Source of the DNA: Xanthomonas fragariae
GTDB lineage: Bacteria > Pseudomonadota > Gammaproteobacteria > Xanthomonadales > Xanthomonadaceae
Assembly: GCF_900183975.1 (NCBI RefSeq)
Contig: NZ_LT853882.1
Coordinates: 2,411,501 to 2,475,500 of the forward strand
Reading direction: 5' to 3'
DNA: 64,000 nucleotides
Shown here piece by piece: positions 55,553-64,000 of this stretch. Under the pieces are notes generated by a model. It was not told the DNA's origin. It did not search any database and was given only the letters and a program-made list of their open reading frames with translations. Each line of letters opens with the position of its first letter. Position 1 is the stretch's first letter. A program made the position numbers and the translations under genes.

Positions 55553-56980
55553 TTAGCCTTCCATTTGCTCAAGCTCCTTACCCTTGGTCTCGTGGACGTA
55601 CTTGAGCACAAAGAATACCGAGATGAGCGCGGCGACGGTATAGATGCCATAGGCGCCGGCTAGGCCAATGCTGCCGAGCAGGATCGGGAAGCTGACGGTG
55701 ATGGCGAAGTTGGCCGTCCACTGCGCAGCTCCGGCAATCGCCAGGCCCGAGCCGCGGATCTGGTTGGGGAACATCTCGCCCAGCATCACCCACATCACCG
55801 GGCCCCACGAGGCGTTGAAGAACACCACATAGACGTTGGCGGCCACCAGCGCGAGCATGCCCATGGCGTCGGACATGGCGAGCTTGCCATTGGGATCCAG
55901 CGAAGCCGTGGCAAAGGCGTAGGTCACCATGGCCAGCGACACCGCCATGCCCGCCGAGCCGATCCACAGCAACGGCTTGCGGCCGATCTTGTCGACCAGC
56001 ATCACCGTGACCAGGCAGGCTCCGATGCTGAGGCCGCCAGAGAGCACGTTGATCAGCAGTGCGTCCTGCTCGGAGAAGCCTACCGCCTGCCACAGCACCG
56101 CACCGTAGTAGAACACCACGTTGATGCCGACCAATTGCTGGAACACCGCCAGGCCCACAGCGATCCAGACAATCGGGCGGACCTTGCCGGTGGCCTTGTT
56201 GATCAGGTCGGAGAACTTGGGCTTGTGCTGGTCTGCCGACATCGAGGCCGAGATCTCAGTCAACTTGGTCTGCGCGGCGGCGTTGCCGTACAGACGCTTC
56301 AACACCACCAGCGCCTGCTCGCGACGACCCTTGACCACCAGAAAGCGCGGGCTCTCCGGGATGACCAGCAACAGCAACAGGAACAGCAACGACGGGACCG
56401 CCTGCATCCAGAACATCCAGCGCCATGCGGCCTGCCCGCCCCACAGCGGCTCGGTGGAGGCACCGGCGGCATTGGCGAGCAGATAGTTGCTCAAAAACGC
56501 GCAGAACAGCCCACTGATGATGGCGATCTGCTGCAGCGTGGCGAGCCGGCCGCGATAGCGCGCAGAGGCGACCTCGGCGATATAGGCCGGCGAGATGACG
56601 CTGGCCGCGCCCACCGCAAAGCCGCCCATCACACGGGCGAGAATGAAAAAGCCGGAGTTGTGCGAAGCACCGGCGCCAATGGCCGAGAGCAGGAACAGCG
56701 CCGCAGAAATGATCAGGACGGCGCGGCGACCCCAGCGGTCGGCCAGACGGCCGGCGAAGAAGGCGCCGATGGCGCAACCCAGCAGCATCGAGGCGACTTC
56801 GAACCCGGTCTCGGCGGCGCTGGACTGAAAGGTCTGCTTCAGGCCATCGACCGTGCCATTGATCACGCCACTGTCGAAACCGAACAAAAAGCCACCGATC
56901 GTGGCCACGCAACTGATCAGGATGATGAAACGGGTGTTCTCGCCGGCATCGGGGGCGCCGTTTATGAAGACACTGGACAT
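55553..56980 (-). CDS. Sugar/H+ symporter, MFS (XylE-like)
   Basis: The 475-aa inner-membrane protein has 12 hydrophobic segments and the sugar-porter signatures: GGFLFGFDSGVINGT, ADRWGRRAVLI, PAYIAEVASARYRGRLATLQQ, PESPRFLV, FQQLVGINVVFYYG, DKIGRKPLL and GPVMWVMLGEMFP, ending VHETKGKELEQME. Its place after xylA suggests D-xylose, though glucose or fucose cannot be excluded. I start at the ATG at 56978-56980, preceded by AGGTGA. Confidence 0.92.
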   Translation of the reverse strand: MSSVFINGAPDAGENTRFIILISCVATIGGFLFGFDSGVINGTVDGLKQTFQSSAAETGFEVASMLLGCAIGAFFAGRLADRWGRRAVLIISAALFLLSAIGAGASHNSGFFILARVMGGFAVGAASVISPAYIAEVASARYRGRLATLQQIAIISGLFCAFLSNYLLANAAGASTEPLWGGQAAWRWMFWMQAVPSLLFLLLLLVIPESPRFLVVKGRREQALVVLKRLYGNAAAQTKLTEISASMSADQHKPKFSDLINKATGKVRPIVWIAVGLAVFQQLVGINVVFYYGAVLWQAVGFSEQDALLINVLSGGLSIGACLVTVMLVDKIGRKPLLWIGSAGMAVSLAMVTYAFATASLDPNGKLAMSDAMGMLALVAANVYVVFFNASWGPVMWVMLGEMFPNQIRGSGLAIAGAAQWTANFAITVSFPILLGSIGLAGAYGIYTVAALISVFFVLKYVHETKGKELEQMEG

Positions 56981-57065
56981 GGGTTCACCTGAAAGCATGC
57001 AAAGGAGCGGCCACGAAGGTGGCCGACATCGGCCGGCGAGGCAGTGCGCCGCCCGCCACGGGACA

Positions 57066-58406
57066 TCAACGGGTCAGATACTGATTGATCAGGTTTTCAT
57101 ACGCTTCCTGGTGGCCGCTGATCTGCTTGGGCTCACCGCTGCTCGCAGCATAGTCGGCCAGGTCCACCAATGTGCTGGTGCCATCGGCGAAAGCCGCACC
57201 GGCAGCGCTGTCAAAGCTGGCGTAACGCTCGGCACGCCAGCGTTCCAACGGCGACGAAGCGAGCAGCGCATGGGCCACTTCCAGCCCGCGTGCGAACGCG
57301 TCCATGCCGCCGATGTGGGCCAGGAACAGATCCTGCGGGTCGGACGATTCGCGACGCACCTTGGCATCGAAATTCAGGCCGCCCGATGCCAGCCCGCCCT
57401 GACGCAGCACCACCAGCATCGCGCCGACGGTGTCGTACAGATCGGTCGGGAACTGGTCGGTGTCCCAGCCGTTCTGCGGATTGCCGCGGTTGGCATCGAT
57501 GCTGCCGAGCAAGCCGGCATCAGAGGCGACCTGCAGGTCATGCTCGAAGCTGTGACCAGACAGCGTGGCGTGGTTGGCTTCGATATTGAGCTTGAAATCC
57601 TGATCCAGGCTGTGCTGACGCAGGAAGCCGATCACTGTGGCGCTGTCGAAATCGTACTGGTGCTTCATCGGCTCCATCGGCTTGGGCTCGATCAGGAAAG
57701 TGCCGCTGAACCCAATGACACGGCCGTAGTCACGTGCCAGGGTGAGAAAGCGCGCCATGTTGTCCTGCTCGCGCTTCATCTGCGTGTTGTGCAGGCAGGC
57801 ATAGCCTTCGCGGCCGCCCCAGAACACATAGTTTTCGCCGCCCAATTCCACGGTTGCGTCGATGGCGGCCTTGACCTGCACCGCAGCGCGCGCCACCACA
57901 TTGAAGTCCGGATTGGTCGCAGCACCATTCATGTAGCGCGGGTGCGAGAATAGGTTTGCGGTGCCCCACAACAGCTTGACGCCGGTATCGGCCTGACGCT
58001 GCTTGGCAATGCCCACCATGTGCTCGAGATTGCGCTGGTATTGGCCGATGTCGTCGTCATCCGGCGACAGGTCGATGTCGTGAAAGCAGTAGTACGGCAC
58101 GCCGAGCTTGGTGAAGAACTCGAACGCAGCATCGGCTTTGGCTTCGGCACGGTTCAATGCGGTATTGCCCACATCCCACGGATAGGCGCGCGTGCCCGGG
58201 CCGAACGGATCGGCGCCGTTGCCGCAAAAGCTGTGCCAGTAGGCCACTGCAAAGCGCAGATGCTCGGCCATGGTTTTGTCGCCGATCTTTTTGTTGGCGT
58301 CGTAGAACTTGAACGCAAGCGGGTTGTCCGAATCGCGGCCTTCGAAGCCGATCTTGCCGATGCCGGGAAAATATTCTTTCGCGCCGATGTAAACAGTGTT
58401 GCTCAT
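57066..58406 (-). CDS. xylA: Xylose isomerase
   Basis: XylA converts D-xylose to D-xylulose. The 446-aa protein is a group II enzyme (longer N-terminus): [29 protein letters not shown] with the catalytic His, [32 protein letters not shown] with metal-binding Glu, [18 protein letters not shown] and [19 protein letters not shown]. It lies 35 bp after xylB in the operon and is followed by a sugar transporter. Confidence 0.97.
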   Translation of the reverse strand: MSNTVYIGAKEYFPGIGKIGFEGRDSDNPLAFKFYDANKKIGDKTMAEHLRFAVAYWHSFCGNGADPFGPGTRAYPWDVGNTALNRAEAKADAAFEFFTKLGVPYYCFHDIDLSPDDDDIGQYQRNLEHMVGIAKQRQADTGVKLLWGTANLFSHPRYMNGAATNPDFNVVARAAVQVKAAIDATVELGGENYVFWGGREGYACLHNTQMKREQDNMARFLTLARDYGRVIGFSGTFLIEPKPMEPMKHQYDFDSATVIGFLRQHSLDQDFKLNIEANHATLSGHSFEHDLQVASDAGLLGSIDANRGNPQNGWDTDQFPTDLYDTVGAMLVVLRQGGLASGGLNFDAKVRRESSDPQDLFLAHIGGMDAFARGLEVAHALLASSPLERWRAERYASFDSAAGAAFADGTSTLVDLADYAASSGEPKQISGHQEAYENLINQYLTR

Positions 58407-58441
58407 GGGGTGAGGTGTCCTTCGGTTCTGGGGAGTAAAAG

Positions 58442-59935
58442 TCAGCCGGCGTAGAGCGGGGTGACGCCACGCAGGTGCTTGAGAAAGTTCTGATAATGCT
58501 GCTGATACTGGACCACGCGCTGCGGATCCGGGCGCGCCGATAGCGTGTGGTCGATCTGCAAATGCTCCAGCACCACATCCGACAATGCATCCGCACCGCC
58601 GTCATCGCGATCGCAGGCCCACAACGCCTGCAGCCCGGCACCGAAGGCAGCGCCTTCGGGTTGGATTGGCACCACGACCTGCAGGTCGAAGATGTCAGCC
58701 ACCATCTGCCGCCACTGTGCACTCTTGCTACCGCCACCGGTTAGCAGGATGGTGTCGAACTGCAAACCTGCAGCGACGAACGCATCGAAACCATTGCGCA
58801 GGCTGTAGGTGGCCCCTTCCATCGCGGCGCGATAGAAGTGCGCCGGGCTGGTGTTGTGCAGATCCATACCGAACAGACAGCCGCGTGCGGTCGGCAAATC
58901 CGGGGTGCGCTCGCCGTTGAAGAACGGCAGCAACACCAAGCCATCGGCACCCGGGGTGGTGCTGGCAATCAGCGCTTCGGTCTGTTCGCGGGTGATGGAA
59001 AACATGCGCATCACCGCCTCGGTGGCGACGGTGCAGTTCATGGTGCAGATCAGCGGCAACCAGCCGCCGCTGGAGGAGCAGAACGCGGCCCAGCGTGCGT
59101 CGTCGTCCACTACTGGGTGGTCGGCGTAGGCGAACAATGTGCCGGAGGTGCCCAGGCTCATGGTCAGGCGACCAGGCACCACGTTGCCGGTGCCGATCGC
59201 AGCCATCATGTTGTCGCCACCGCCGGTGGTGACAAGCACACCGGCCGGAAGATTCAGCGCTTCGGCAGCTGCGTCGGACAACGCATACACCGTGCCCGTT
59301 TCGACCAGCGGCGGCAGTGCATCGCGCAGATCGCGCTGTGCATCGACGGCGCCGAGCATGCGCTCGGACCACTGCCGCGTGCGCACGTCCAGCCAACCGG
59401 TGCCGGAGGCATCGCCGACCTCGGCGAAACGCTCGCCGGTGAGCCAGAAGTTGACGTAATCGTGCGGCAGCATCACCGTGGTCATTGCCGCATACGCCTC
59501 GGGGCGATGCTTGCGCGTCCACGGCAACTTGGAGGCGGTGTAGCCTGCCATGATCGGGTTGCCTGCAATGGCAACGCTGCCTGCCGCGCCACCCACTGCA
59601 TCCATGATCTGGCCGCATTCCAGCGCAGTGCTGGTATCGCACCACAGCTTCACCGGTGCGGTGACGCTGCCATCGGCGGCCACCGGTACAAAGCCGTGCT
59701 GCTGACCCGACACCGAGATGCCGCGCACCTGCGCACGCTGCTCGCCATCGAGCTGCGCAAAGCAATGCACGATGCCGTCGATCCACCACTGCGCCTGCTG
59801 CTCGCGGGTGCCGTCGTCGCGGCTGATCAGCTCTATCGGCGCTGCGATGGTGGCGACCACATCGCGCTCTTGCGGATCGTAGGCCACCAGCTTGACGCTC
59901 TGCGTGCCCACGTCCAGTCCTATATACAAGCTCAT
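58442..59935 (-). CDS. xylB: Xylulokinase
   Basis: XylB phosphorylates D-xylulose to xylulose-5-phosphate for the pentose phosphate pathway. The 497-aa FGGY kinase has the ATP-site [45 protein letters not shown] with [10 protein letters not shown] (catalytic Asp), the [15 protein letters not shown] segment and [21 protein letters not shown]. Its ATG overlaps the GH95 stop as ATGA, so the two are coupled. Confidence 0.97.
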   Translation of the reverse strand: MSLYIGLDVGTQSVKLVAYDPQERDVVATIAAPIELISRDDGTREQQAQWWIDGIVHCFAQLDGEQRAQVRGISVSGQQHGFVPVAADGSVTAPVKLWCDTSTALECGQIMDAVGGAAGSVAIAGNPIMAGYTASKLPWTRKHRPEAYAAMTTVMLPHDYVNFWLTGERFAEVGDASGTGWLDVRTRQWSERMLGAVDAQRDLRDALPPLVETGTVYALSDAAAEALNLPAGVLVTTGGGDNMMAAIGTGNVVPGRLTMSLGTSGTLFAYADHPVVDDDARWAAFCSSSGGWLPLICTMNCTVATEAVMRMFSITREQTEALIASTTPGADGLVLLPFFNGERTPDLPTARGCLFGMDLHNTSPAHFYRAAMEGATYSLRNGFDAFVAAGLQFDTILLTGGGSKSAQWRQMVADIFDLQVVVPIQPEGAAFGAGLQALWACDRDDGGADALSDVVLEHLQIDHTLSARPDPQRVVQYQQHYQNFLKHLRGVTPLYAG

Positions 59936-62328
59936 TGCGTCACCAATCGGTTGTTGTCCAAGCCCACCTGCTGGGTGCGGCCTGCGCCCAGTTCCAGGTT
60001 CAGGGTCTGCCCTGCGTAGGACAGTTGATAGCGTCCGCCACGATCGCTGTGCAGGCGTGCCTGCTGCAAGCGGCCGTTATCCCATTCCAGGTCCACTCTG
60101 GCAGCGCCGCGCACGCGCAAACCGCGCACGCTGCCGCGCGGCCATGCTTTGGGCAATGCGGGCAATAGAAACACACTGCCGCCCCAGCTCTGCAGCAACA
60201 TCTCGGTGATGCCGGCAGTGCCGCCAAAGTTGCCATCAATCTGGAACGGCGGATGCGCGTCGAACAGATTCGGATAGGTGCGCTCGGGCGCCAGCAGCAA
60301 TTGCAGAACGCGGTAGGCATGCTCGCCATCGGCCAGGCGCGCCCACAGATTCAGCCGCCAACCGATGCCCCAGCCGGTGGCGTTGTCGCCGCGGATTTCC
60401 AGCGAACGCTTTGCAGCAGCGGCAAGCGTGGGCGTGTCGCGCAGATTGATCTGGCTGGACGGATGCAGCGCGTACAGATGCGAGAGGTGACGGTGCTGGA
60501 TCTGCGGTACCTGCATGTCCCAGTCTTGCTGCCATTCCTGCAACTGCCCCGCCTTGCCGATGCGGTTGGGCGGCAATTGCTTGCGCAACTCACTCAGGCG
60601 TTGTGCGAAGTCTGCATCCACCTTGAGCACCTTGCCCATCGTGATGCACTGCGCGAAGAGATCGCGCAGCAGTTGCGCATCCATCGTCGGGCCGGCACAC
60701 AGCGCAGCATTGAACGGGTGCTGGTTTTCCGGCGACATCGATGGATTGGTCACCATCGCGCCGGTTTGCGGATCGCGCACCAGGGTGGCGACGAAGAACT
60801 CCGCCGCGCCCTTGAACAATGGATAGATCTTGCCCAGATACGCACGGTCGCGGCCGTAATCCCAGCGGTCCCACAACTGCTGCAGCAGCCATACGCCACC
60901 CATCGGCCACAGGCTCCACTTCGCAGCATCGATCGGCCCGGCCTGGCGCCATAAATCGGTGTTGTTGTGGACCACCCAACCCGGCGCGTCGTACATCACA
61001 CGTGCGGTGCGCGCGCCGGTCTTGGCAAGATCAAACAACATGGATTCCAGTGGTTCGAGACACTCGTGCAGCGCGTTGGCCTCGCTGGGCCAGTAGTTCA
61101 TTTCGGTGTTGATGTTGATGGTGTATTTGCTTTCCCACGGCGGCAGCATCAGGTCGTTCCAGATGCCCTGCAGATTGGCCGGCTGCGTACCGGGCCGCGA
61201 GCTGCAGATCAGCAAATACCGACCGAACTGGTGATACAGCGCAGCCAGCGCAGGATCGTTTCCCTGAGCAAAACGCTGCACGCGTTCGTCGGTGGGCAGC
61301 TGCGCTGCTTCGCTGGTGCCCAGGTCGATCGCCACGCGCCGGAACAACCGCTGGTGATCGGCCAGGTGCGCGCGCAGCACTGCAGTGTAGTCCAGCGTGC
61401 CGGCCTTCTGCATGCTTGCTGCCGTCAGCGCAAGCGGATCGCCATCGACTGCGTCGTAGCGTCGGTAGCTGGTAGCGGCCGTAAGCAGCAGCACCACTTC
61501 ATCGGCGCCTTCGATACGCAGACGGTCGCGTAAATAGCCAACCGTGCCACCCTTGACCTGCGGCAGCACGCGCAATGCGAAACGCAGCTTGCCAACGATA
61601 CCGGCAAAGCTGCGGTTGCGACCGCTGAACAACAGGCCGCCCCGCTCCACCGTGACCTCGCCGCTCTGTGGACTATCGATGCCCACGCGCAACGAGATGG
61701 CGCGCGCACGATCGCACGACAGGCGCACCACGATGCATTGCGATTGCGCCGAAACGAACACCTCGCGCCGATGCAATGCACCGCCGGAACGGAACGTGGT
61801 GGTCGCCATCGCGGTATCGAGATCGAGCTGGCGACGATAGTCGCTGATGCCGTCGGCGCGATCGAAATCCAGCAACAGATCACCCAACGGTTGATACGGC
61901 ATCTGCTTGAGCGGACGCGAAAGCAGCTTGGCGTCGGCCAGCGTTTCGGCCTCTGCATAGCGGCCGGAAAAAATCAGAGCGCGTACCTGCGGCAACGCCG
62001 CCAACGCCTCGGGGCTGGTGGCGTCGTACGGGCCTCCTGCGTACAGCGTGTCCTCGTTGAGTTGCAGGCGTTCGTGGGCAATGCCGCCCCACACCATCGC
62101 GCCCAGCCGGCCGTTGCCGACCGGCAAGGCCTGTACCCATTCGTTGGCTGGTTCGCGATACCACAGCTGCAAGGCGTCGCCGGCCGCGACGGCAGGCAGC
62201 GATTGATTGCCGGCTGCCTTGGCGACTGCCGGCGCAGCAACCGCGGACGCGGCCGGCGCAGCACCCAGCACCGCGAGTGCGGCACCGGTTGCTTTACAGA
62301 CTTCCCTGCGGGTCAGCACGTGCACCAC
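59932..62328 (-). CDS. Glycoside hydrolase family 95 alpha-L-fucosidase
   Basis: The 798-aa enzyme has a Tat-like signal (TRREVCKATGAALAVLGAAPAASA) and the GH95 plan. An N-terminal beta domain (LWYREPANEWVQALPVGNGRLGAMVWGG, QLNEDTLYAGGPYD) is followed by an alpha6/alpha6 barrel with INTEMNYWPSEANAL, NPSMSPENQHPFNAA (general acid Glu), ATGWGIGWRLNLWARL and QIDGNFGGTAGITEMLLQS (Asp). GH95 enzymes invert alpha-1,2-L-fucosyl links, here most likely at the end of xyloglucan side chains, in the periplasm. It lies between GH31 and xylB. Confidence 0.95.
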   Translation of the reverse strand: MVHVLTRREVCKATGAALAVLGAAPAASAVAAPAVAKAAGNQSLPAVAAGDALQLWYREPANEWVQALPVGNGRLGAMVWGGIAHERLQLNEDTLYAGGPYDATSPEALAALPQVRALIFSGRYAEAETLADAKLLSRPLKQMPYQPLGDLLLDFDRADGISDYRRQLDLDTAMATTTFRSGGALHRREVFVSAQSQCIVVRLSCDRARAISLRVGIDSPQSGEVTVERGGLLFSGRNRSFAGIVGKLRFALRVLPQVKGGTVGYLRDRLRIEGADEVVLLLTAATSYRRYDAVDGDPLALTAASMQKAGTLDYTAVLRAHLADHQRLFRRVAIDLGTSEAAQLPTDERVQRFAQGNDPALAALYHQFGRYLLICSSRPGTQPANLQGIWNDLMLPPWESKYTININTEMNYWPSEANALHECLEPLESMLFDLAKTGARTARVMYDAPGWVVHNNTDLWRQAGPIDAAKWSLWPMGGVWLLQQLWDRWDYGRDRAYLGKIYPLFKGAAEFFVATLVRDPQTGAMVTNPSMSPENQHPFNAALCAGPTMDAQLLRDLFAQCITMGKVLKVDADFAQRLSELRKQLPPNRIGKAGQLQEWQQDWDMQVPQIQHRHLSHLYALHPSSQINLRDTPTLAAAAKRSLEIRGDNATGWGIGWRLNLWARLADGEHAYRVLQLLLAPERTYPNLFDAHPPFQIDGNFGGTAGITEMLLQSWGGSVFLLPALPKAWPRGSVRGLRVRGAARVDLEWDNGRLQQARLHSDRGGRYQLSYAGQTLNLELGAGRTQQVGLDNNRLVTQ

Positions 62329-62410
62329 CGTGCTGCATGACCGGACCTACACGCCCGAGCCTCGCGGCGATCCGGCATCTGCGCACTCACTGACTGACAA
62401 CGACCTGCGA

Positions 62411-64000
62411 TCATCGACGACGCGCTTTGCCGGACGCAATCTTGCGCTGCAACACGCTGACCGGCCTGCCATCGTACTGGATGCTGGCGTCGGTCTTGGG
62501 TTCGAGCGCACCGGCATCCTCGCGCGGGCCGTCGACGAAGCGCACGTTGACGGTGCGCTTGGCCTGCATGCCGGTCCAGCTGCCTTCGCGCTTGCCGATG
62601 CTCAGCTCGCCCTTGGCCTGGTTCCAGCTCAGCGGAATGCAGCTGAACTCGCCCTTCTCGTAGCCGTAGCCCTTGCCGTCGTCCTCATACAGCGAGAACT
62701 GGCCGTCGGCGCCGGTGTAGACCACCACGGTGAGCGGTGCGTCCGGCGTCTGGTCCACGTATTCCTGCACCGGGCCGGTCGGCACGATGGAACCGGCACG
62801 CACGAACAACGGCATGCGCTCGATCGGCGCGGCCGCTTCGATGCTCTGGCCACCTTCGTAGCGCTTGCCGGTGGAAAAATCCAGCCAGCTACTGCCGGCC
62901 GGCAGATACACCTGACGCGAGGTGGCGCCGAAGCGGGTGACCGGTGCGACCAGGAACGCCGGTCCGAACAGGTACTGGTCGTTGATGTCACGCACCTTGG
63001 GGTCGTTCGGGAAGTCCATCATCATGCCGCGCATGATCACGCCGTCGCGCTGATAGGTGTCGCCGGCCAGGCTGTAGATGTACGGCAGCAACGCGTAACG
63101 CAGGCGGTTGTAGTAGACCATGCTGTCGTAGAACGGCGTGCCTTCCGGGGCGATGTTCCAGATTTCGCGGTACGGGAACTGGCCGTGCGAGCGGAGGATC
63201 GGCACGAACGCGCCGAACTGGAACCAGCGCGTGTTGAGCTCGCGCCACTCCGGCAAATGCGCCGGGTCCTGGTTTTCGTAGCGCTTCTCCACCGCAAACC
63301 CGCCGATGTCGAAGGTCCAGTTGGGCAGGCCCGACAGCGCCATGTTGACGCCCGCGGAAATCTGGTCGTGCATGTCGTCCCAGCGCGAGACGATGTCGCC
63401 GCTCCACACTGCCACTGCGTTGCGCTGGGTGCCTGCATAACCCTTGCGCGACAGGATGAACACACGCTTGTCGTCGGCCGCGCGGTCGCCCACGTATACG
63501 CCATGCGTGTGCGGTAGCGGGTACGAGTTGAAGAACTCGGTGGACGGGCCCAGCGCGGTCGGCGTGGTGCGTGCCTTGCGCTCGCCGATATCCAGGTTGG
63601 AATGCACGTCCGGCTCGTCGGCGTCCATCCACCAGGCATCGAAGCCCTTGCTGTTGAGCTTCTCGTTGACCTGGCGCCAGTAGATCGCCTGCGCTTTTTC
63701 CGAATACGGGTCGTAGAACGAGTTCTTGTAGCCCTTGGCGATCCAGTCCAGCTCACCCACTTCGACATTGCGCTTGTACATGAAACCGGCGGCATCCAGT
63801 TCCTTGTAGTTGGCGGTGGTGGGATAGAACTTGGGCCAGATCGAAATCATGATCTGCGCGTGCATGTCGTGCACGGACTTGACCATGCCATCCGGATCCG
63901 GGAAGTGCTGTGGATCGAAATCGTGCGAACCCCAGGCGTTTTCCGGCCAGTACGACCAATCCAGCACGATGTTGTCCAGCGACAGCTTGCGCTTGCGGTA
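62411..64000 (-). CDS. GH31 alpha-xylosidase, 5' end outside the window
   Basis: The visible 530 residues start inside the barrel (LDNIVLDWSYWPENAWGSHDFD) and include the nucleophile motif WWMDADEPDVHSN, the acid/base region VAVWSGDIVSRWDDMHDQI, YNRLRYALLPYIYSLAGDTY and the C-terminal beta domains. GH31 enzymes of this type remove alpha-1,6-xylose from xyloglucan oligosaccharides. The stop is at 62411-62413, 82 bp before the GH95 gene. The operon therefore extends beyond the right edge. Confidence 0.92.
   Translation of the reverse strand, partial: YRKRKLSLDNIVLDWSYWPENAWGSHDFDPQHFPDPDGMVKSVHDMHAQIMISIWPKFYPTTANYKELDAAGFMYKRNVEVGELDWIAKGYKNSFYDPYSEKAQAIYWRQVNEKLNSKGFDAWWMDADEPDVHSNLDIGERKARTTPTALGPSTEFFNSYPLPHTHGVYVGDRAADDKRVFILSRKGYAGTQRNAVAVWSGDIVSRWDDMHDQISAGVNMALSGLPNWTFDIGGFAVEKRYENQDPAHLPEWRELNTRWFQFGAFVPILRSHGQFPYREIWNIAPEGTPFYDSMVYYNRLRYALLPYIYSLAGDTYQRDGVIMRGMMMDFPNDPKVRDINDQYLFGPAFLVAPVTRFGATSRQVYLPAGSSWLDFSTGKRYEGGQSIEAAAPIERMPLFVRAGSIVPTGPVQEYVDQTPDAPLTVVVYTGADGQFSLYEDDGKGYGYEKGEFSCIPLSWNQAKGELSIGKREGSWTGMQAKRTVNVRFVDGPREDAGALEPKTDASIQYDGRPVSVLQRKIASGKARRR

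Noticed and set aside
1..64000. CRISPR arrays, rRNA genes, replication origin
   Set aside because: No regularly spaced repeats of 25-40 bp, no rRNA text and no clusters of DnaA boxes were seen on reading.

Overview
The window is a GC-rich gammaproteobacterial chromosome segment, almost certainly Xanthomonas. The pointers are effector proteins with the Xanthomonas VirD4-interacting C-terminal domain (XVIPCD), a type IV coupling protein of the X-T4SS kind, a xyloglucan/xylose locus (GH31, GH95, xylB, xylA, sugar MFS) and IS elements of the IS5 and IS3 families. Species and pathovar cannot be fixed from the sequence. Many genes are broken by IS elements, nonsense codons or single-base frameshifts, as in IS-rich plant pathogens. 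Single-base lesions in homopolymers could also be sequencing errors.

Layout. 1-4.3 kb: end of an IS5-type element, then the leftward thr operon (thrB, thrA) behind a leader peptide of the ThrL type. 4.5-7.7 kb: a tspO remnant, two nested IS3-family elements and an intact IS5-family element. 7.7-18 kb: phage debris and a 9.4-kb genomic island inserted in the anticodon loop of a tRNA-Arg(CCT) gene. The 3' half of that gene lies at 8461-8498 and the 5' half at 17937-17975; rejoined they form a perfect cloverleaf. The island carries its own complete tRNA-Arg(CCT), a decayed tyrosine integrase, an 1866-aa DUF4011-helicase-Vsr-type nuclease-DUF3320 protein (the architecture called Hhe among anti-phage systems) and the N-terminal stub of an AbiJ-like abortive-infection gene cut by an IS3 element.

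18-31 kb is ordinary chromosome: an ALDH7-type dehydrogenase, DUF4190, a methyltransferase, pyrD, murB, an EamA permease, an MFS remnant, PAP2 phosphatase, ispG, a RegB/RegA-like two-component pair, a 134-bp MITE-like repeat and a GAF-EAL protein. 31-36 kb is a graveyard of X-T4SS effector/immunity genes: a zinc-peptidase effector split by a second copy of the IS5 element and frameshifted, a frameshifted lipoprotein immunity gene, and a partial duplication of both. 36-43 kb: SSS-family transporter, GH3 glucosidase, PhoX phosphatase. 43-49 kb: virD4, a frameshifted immunity-like gene carrying a 12-G tract, an XVIPCD effector with a peptidoglycan-binding domain, and an unknown helical protein. 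No virB gene is in view.

49-54.5 kb: pcnB-folK-panB-panC-panD-pgi, tightly packed on the minus strand, then tRNA-Glu(CTC) on the plus strand. 55.5-64 kb: a minus-strand sugar operon GH31 (cut by the window end) - GH95 - xylB - xylA - sugar/H+ symporter, which would release xylose and fucose from xyloglucan side chains and send xylose into the pentose phosphate pathway.
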